Source: an uncultured Marmoricola sp. (lineage in GTDB: Bacteria; Actinomycetota; Actinomycetes; Propionibacteriales; Nocardioidaceae). From it: a DNA stretch of 42,300 bases. Shown here in pieces: positions 42,126 to 42,300 of this stretch (position 1 is the first letter of the stretch; every line of letters begins with the position of its first letter). The position numbers were made by a program, and so were the translations under genes. Below the pieces are notes generated by a model. The model was given only the letters and a program-made list of their open reading frames with translations, was not told the DNA's origin and ran no database searches. The stretch spans positions 1-42,300 of the forward strand of contig NZ_CALTZE010000011.1 in the NCBI RefSeq assembly GCF_943913695.1, in the 5' to 3' direction.

Positions 42126-42212
42126 GTGCGTGCGCACCGACGCTCCCTGAGGTGCGAGCGCCCCGACGCTCCCGGGGCTGCGTGCGCCCCGACGCCCCCT
42201 GAGGTGCGAGCG
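42126..42212 (+). repeat. 26-bp tandem repeat, three copies plus a partial
   Basis: Units begin at 42126, 42152 and 42178, with a partial at 42204. All share a core of GTGCG, CCGACGC and CCC (for example GCGCCCCGACGCTCCC). They differ at a few positions. The region lies between the minus-strand frame and the window end. Confidence 0.7.
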
Positions 42213-42275
42213 GAGCGAGCCACGAAGGGCGCGGATGCGGTGGGCGAACGGCCCGAACGGGCTTGTCGGGCGTCT

Positions 42276-42300
42276 GATGATGAAGCGGTGATCGACCTGG
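42276..42300 (+). promoter_or_regulatory. Leaderless -10 (GATGAT) and start of a truncated plus-strand gene
   Basis: GATGAT (42276-42281) ends 6 bp before a GTG at 42288 followed by ATC GAC CTG, the same geometry as at other genes here. The window ends after four codons, so the product cannot be named. Confidence 0.35.

Noticed and set aside
42126..42212. Tandem repeats as a CRISPR array
   Set aside because: The 26-bp units are head-to-tail without unique spacers, and there are no cas genes in the window.

Overview
The window is a stretch of a very GC-rich (roughly 70% or more) actinobacterial chromosome. The mycothiol gene mca, the order mfd / SurA-type lipoprotein / mazG / lipoprotein / eno / FtsB-like / DUF501 / Ppx-GppA, frequent GTG starts with ATGA or GTGA overlaps, and lut, DUF4307 and DUF501 genes all fit the class Actinomycetia. 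The overall style resembles Nocardioides or a relative, which is an inference and not a proven assignment.

Layout. Positions 1-7.8 kb hold a co-oriented housekeeping run (transcription-coupled repair, nucleotide house-cleaning, enolase, division protein, exopolyphosphatase, YihY membrane protein, family-5 uracil-DNA glycosylase), ending in a short tRNA with anticodon TAA and a perfect long inverted repeat. Positions 8-12.3 kb hold a nucleotidyltransferase, a Bax-inhibitor-like membrane protein, an SGNH hydrolase and a secreted nuclease-fold protein. Positions 12.4-20.5 kb hold both transsulfuration genes (cystathionine beta-synthase and cystathionine gamma-synthase/lyase), a YigZ protein, a frameshifted cobalamin-binding protein, a GH2 hydrolase and msrA. 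Positions 20.6-26.2 kb hold a glutaminase-STAS-cNMP fusion divergent from an AI-2E family transporter and threonine dehydratase, then greA with a terminator-like leader and DUF4307. Positions 26.2-28.5 kb hold mca and a disrupted locus: the 3' end of mca, a small membrane-protein gene and the start of the next gene occur twice, flanking about 0.8 kb of foreign-looking DNA with a fragment of an AAA+ ATPase. Positions 28.5-35.1 kb hold a PepSY membrane protein, CsbD, NhaA and the lactate-utilisation operon lutABC. Positions 35.3-42.3 kb hold a heterodimeric ABC exporter with one degenerate ATP site, an MHS-family transporter overlapping a sulfatase, and a repeat-damaged small reading frame at the right edge.

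A theme across the window is leaderless expression: many first genes of transcription units have a NAnnnT -10 box whose position predicts a transcript start on, or one or two bases before, the start codon. In one case two divergent genes are driven by -10 boxes that share the same TA step inside a 22-bp gap. I found no CRISPR array, complete IS element, rRNA or defence system. The strongest candidates for something undescribed are the duplication with insert at 27.0-28.5 kb, the greA leader, the class-I TAA tRNA with its neighbouring inverted repeat, and the structured region downstream of cbs.
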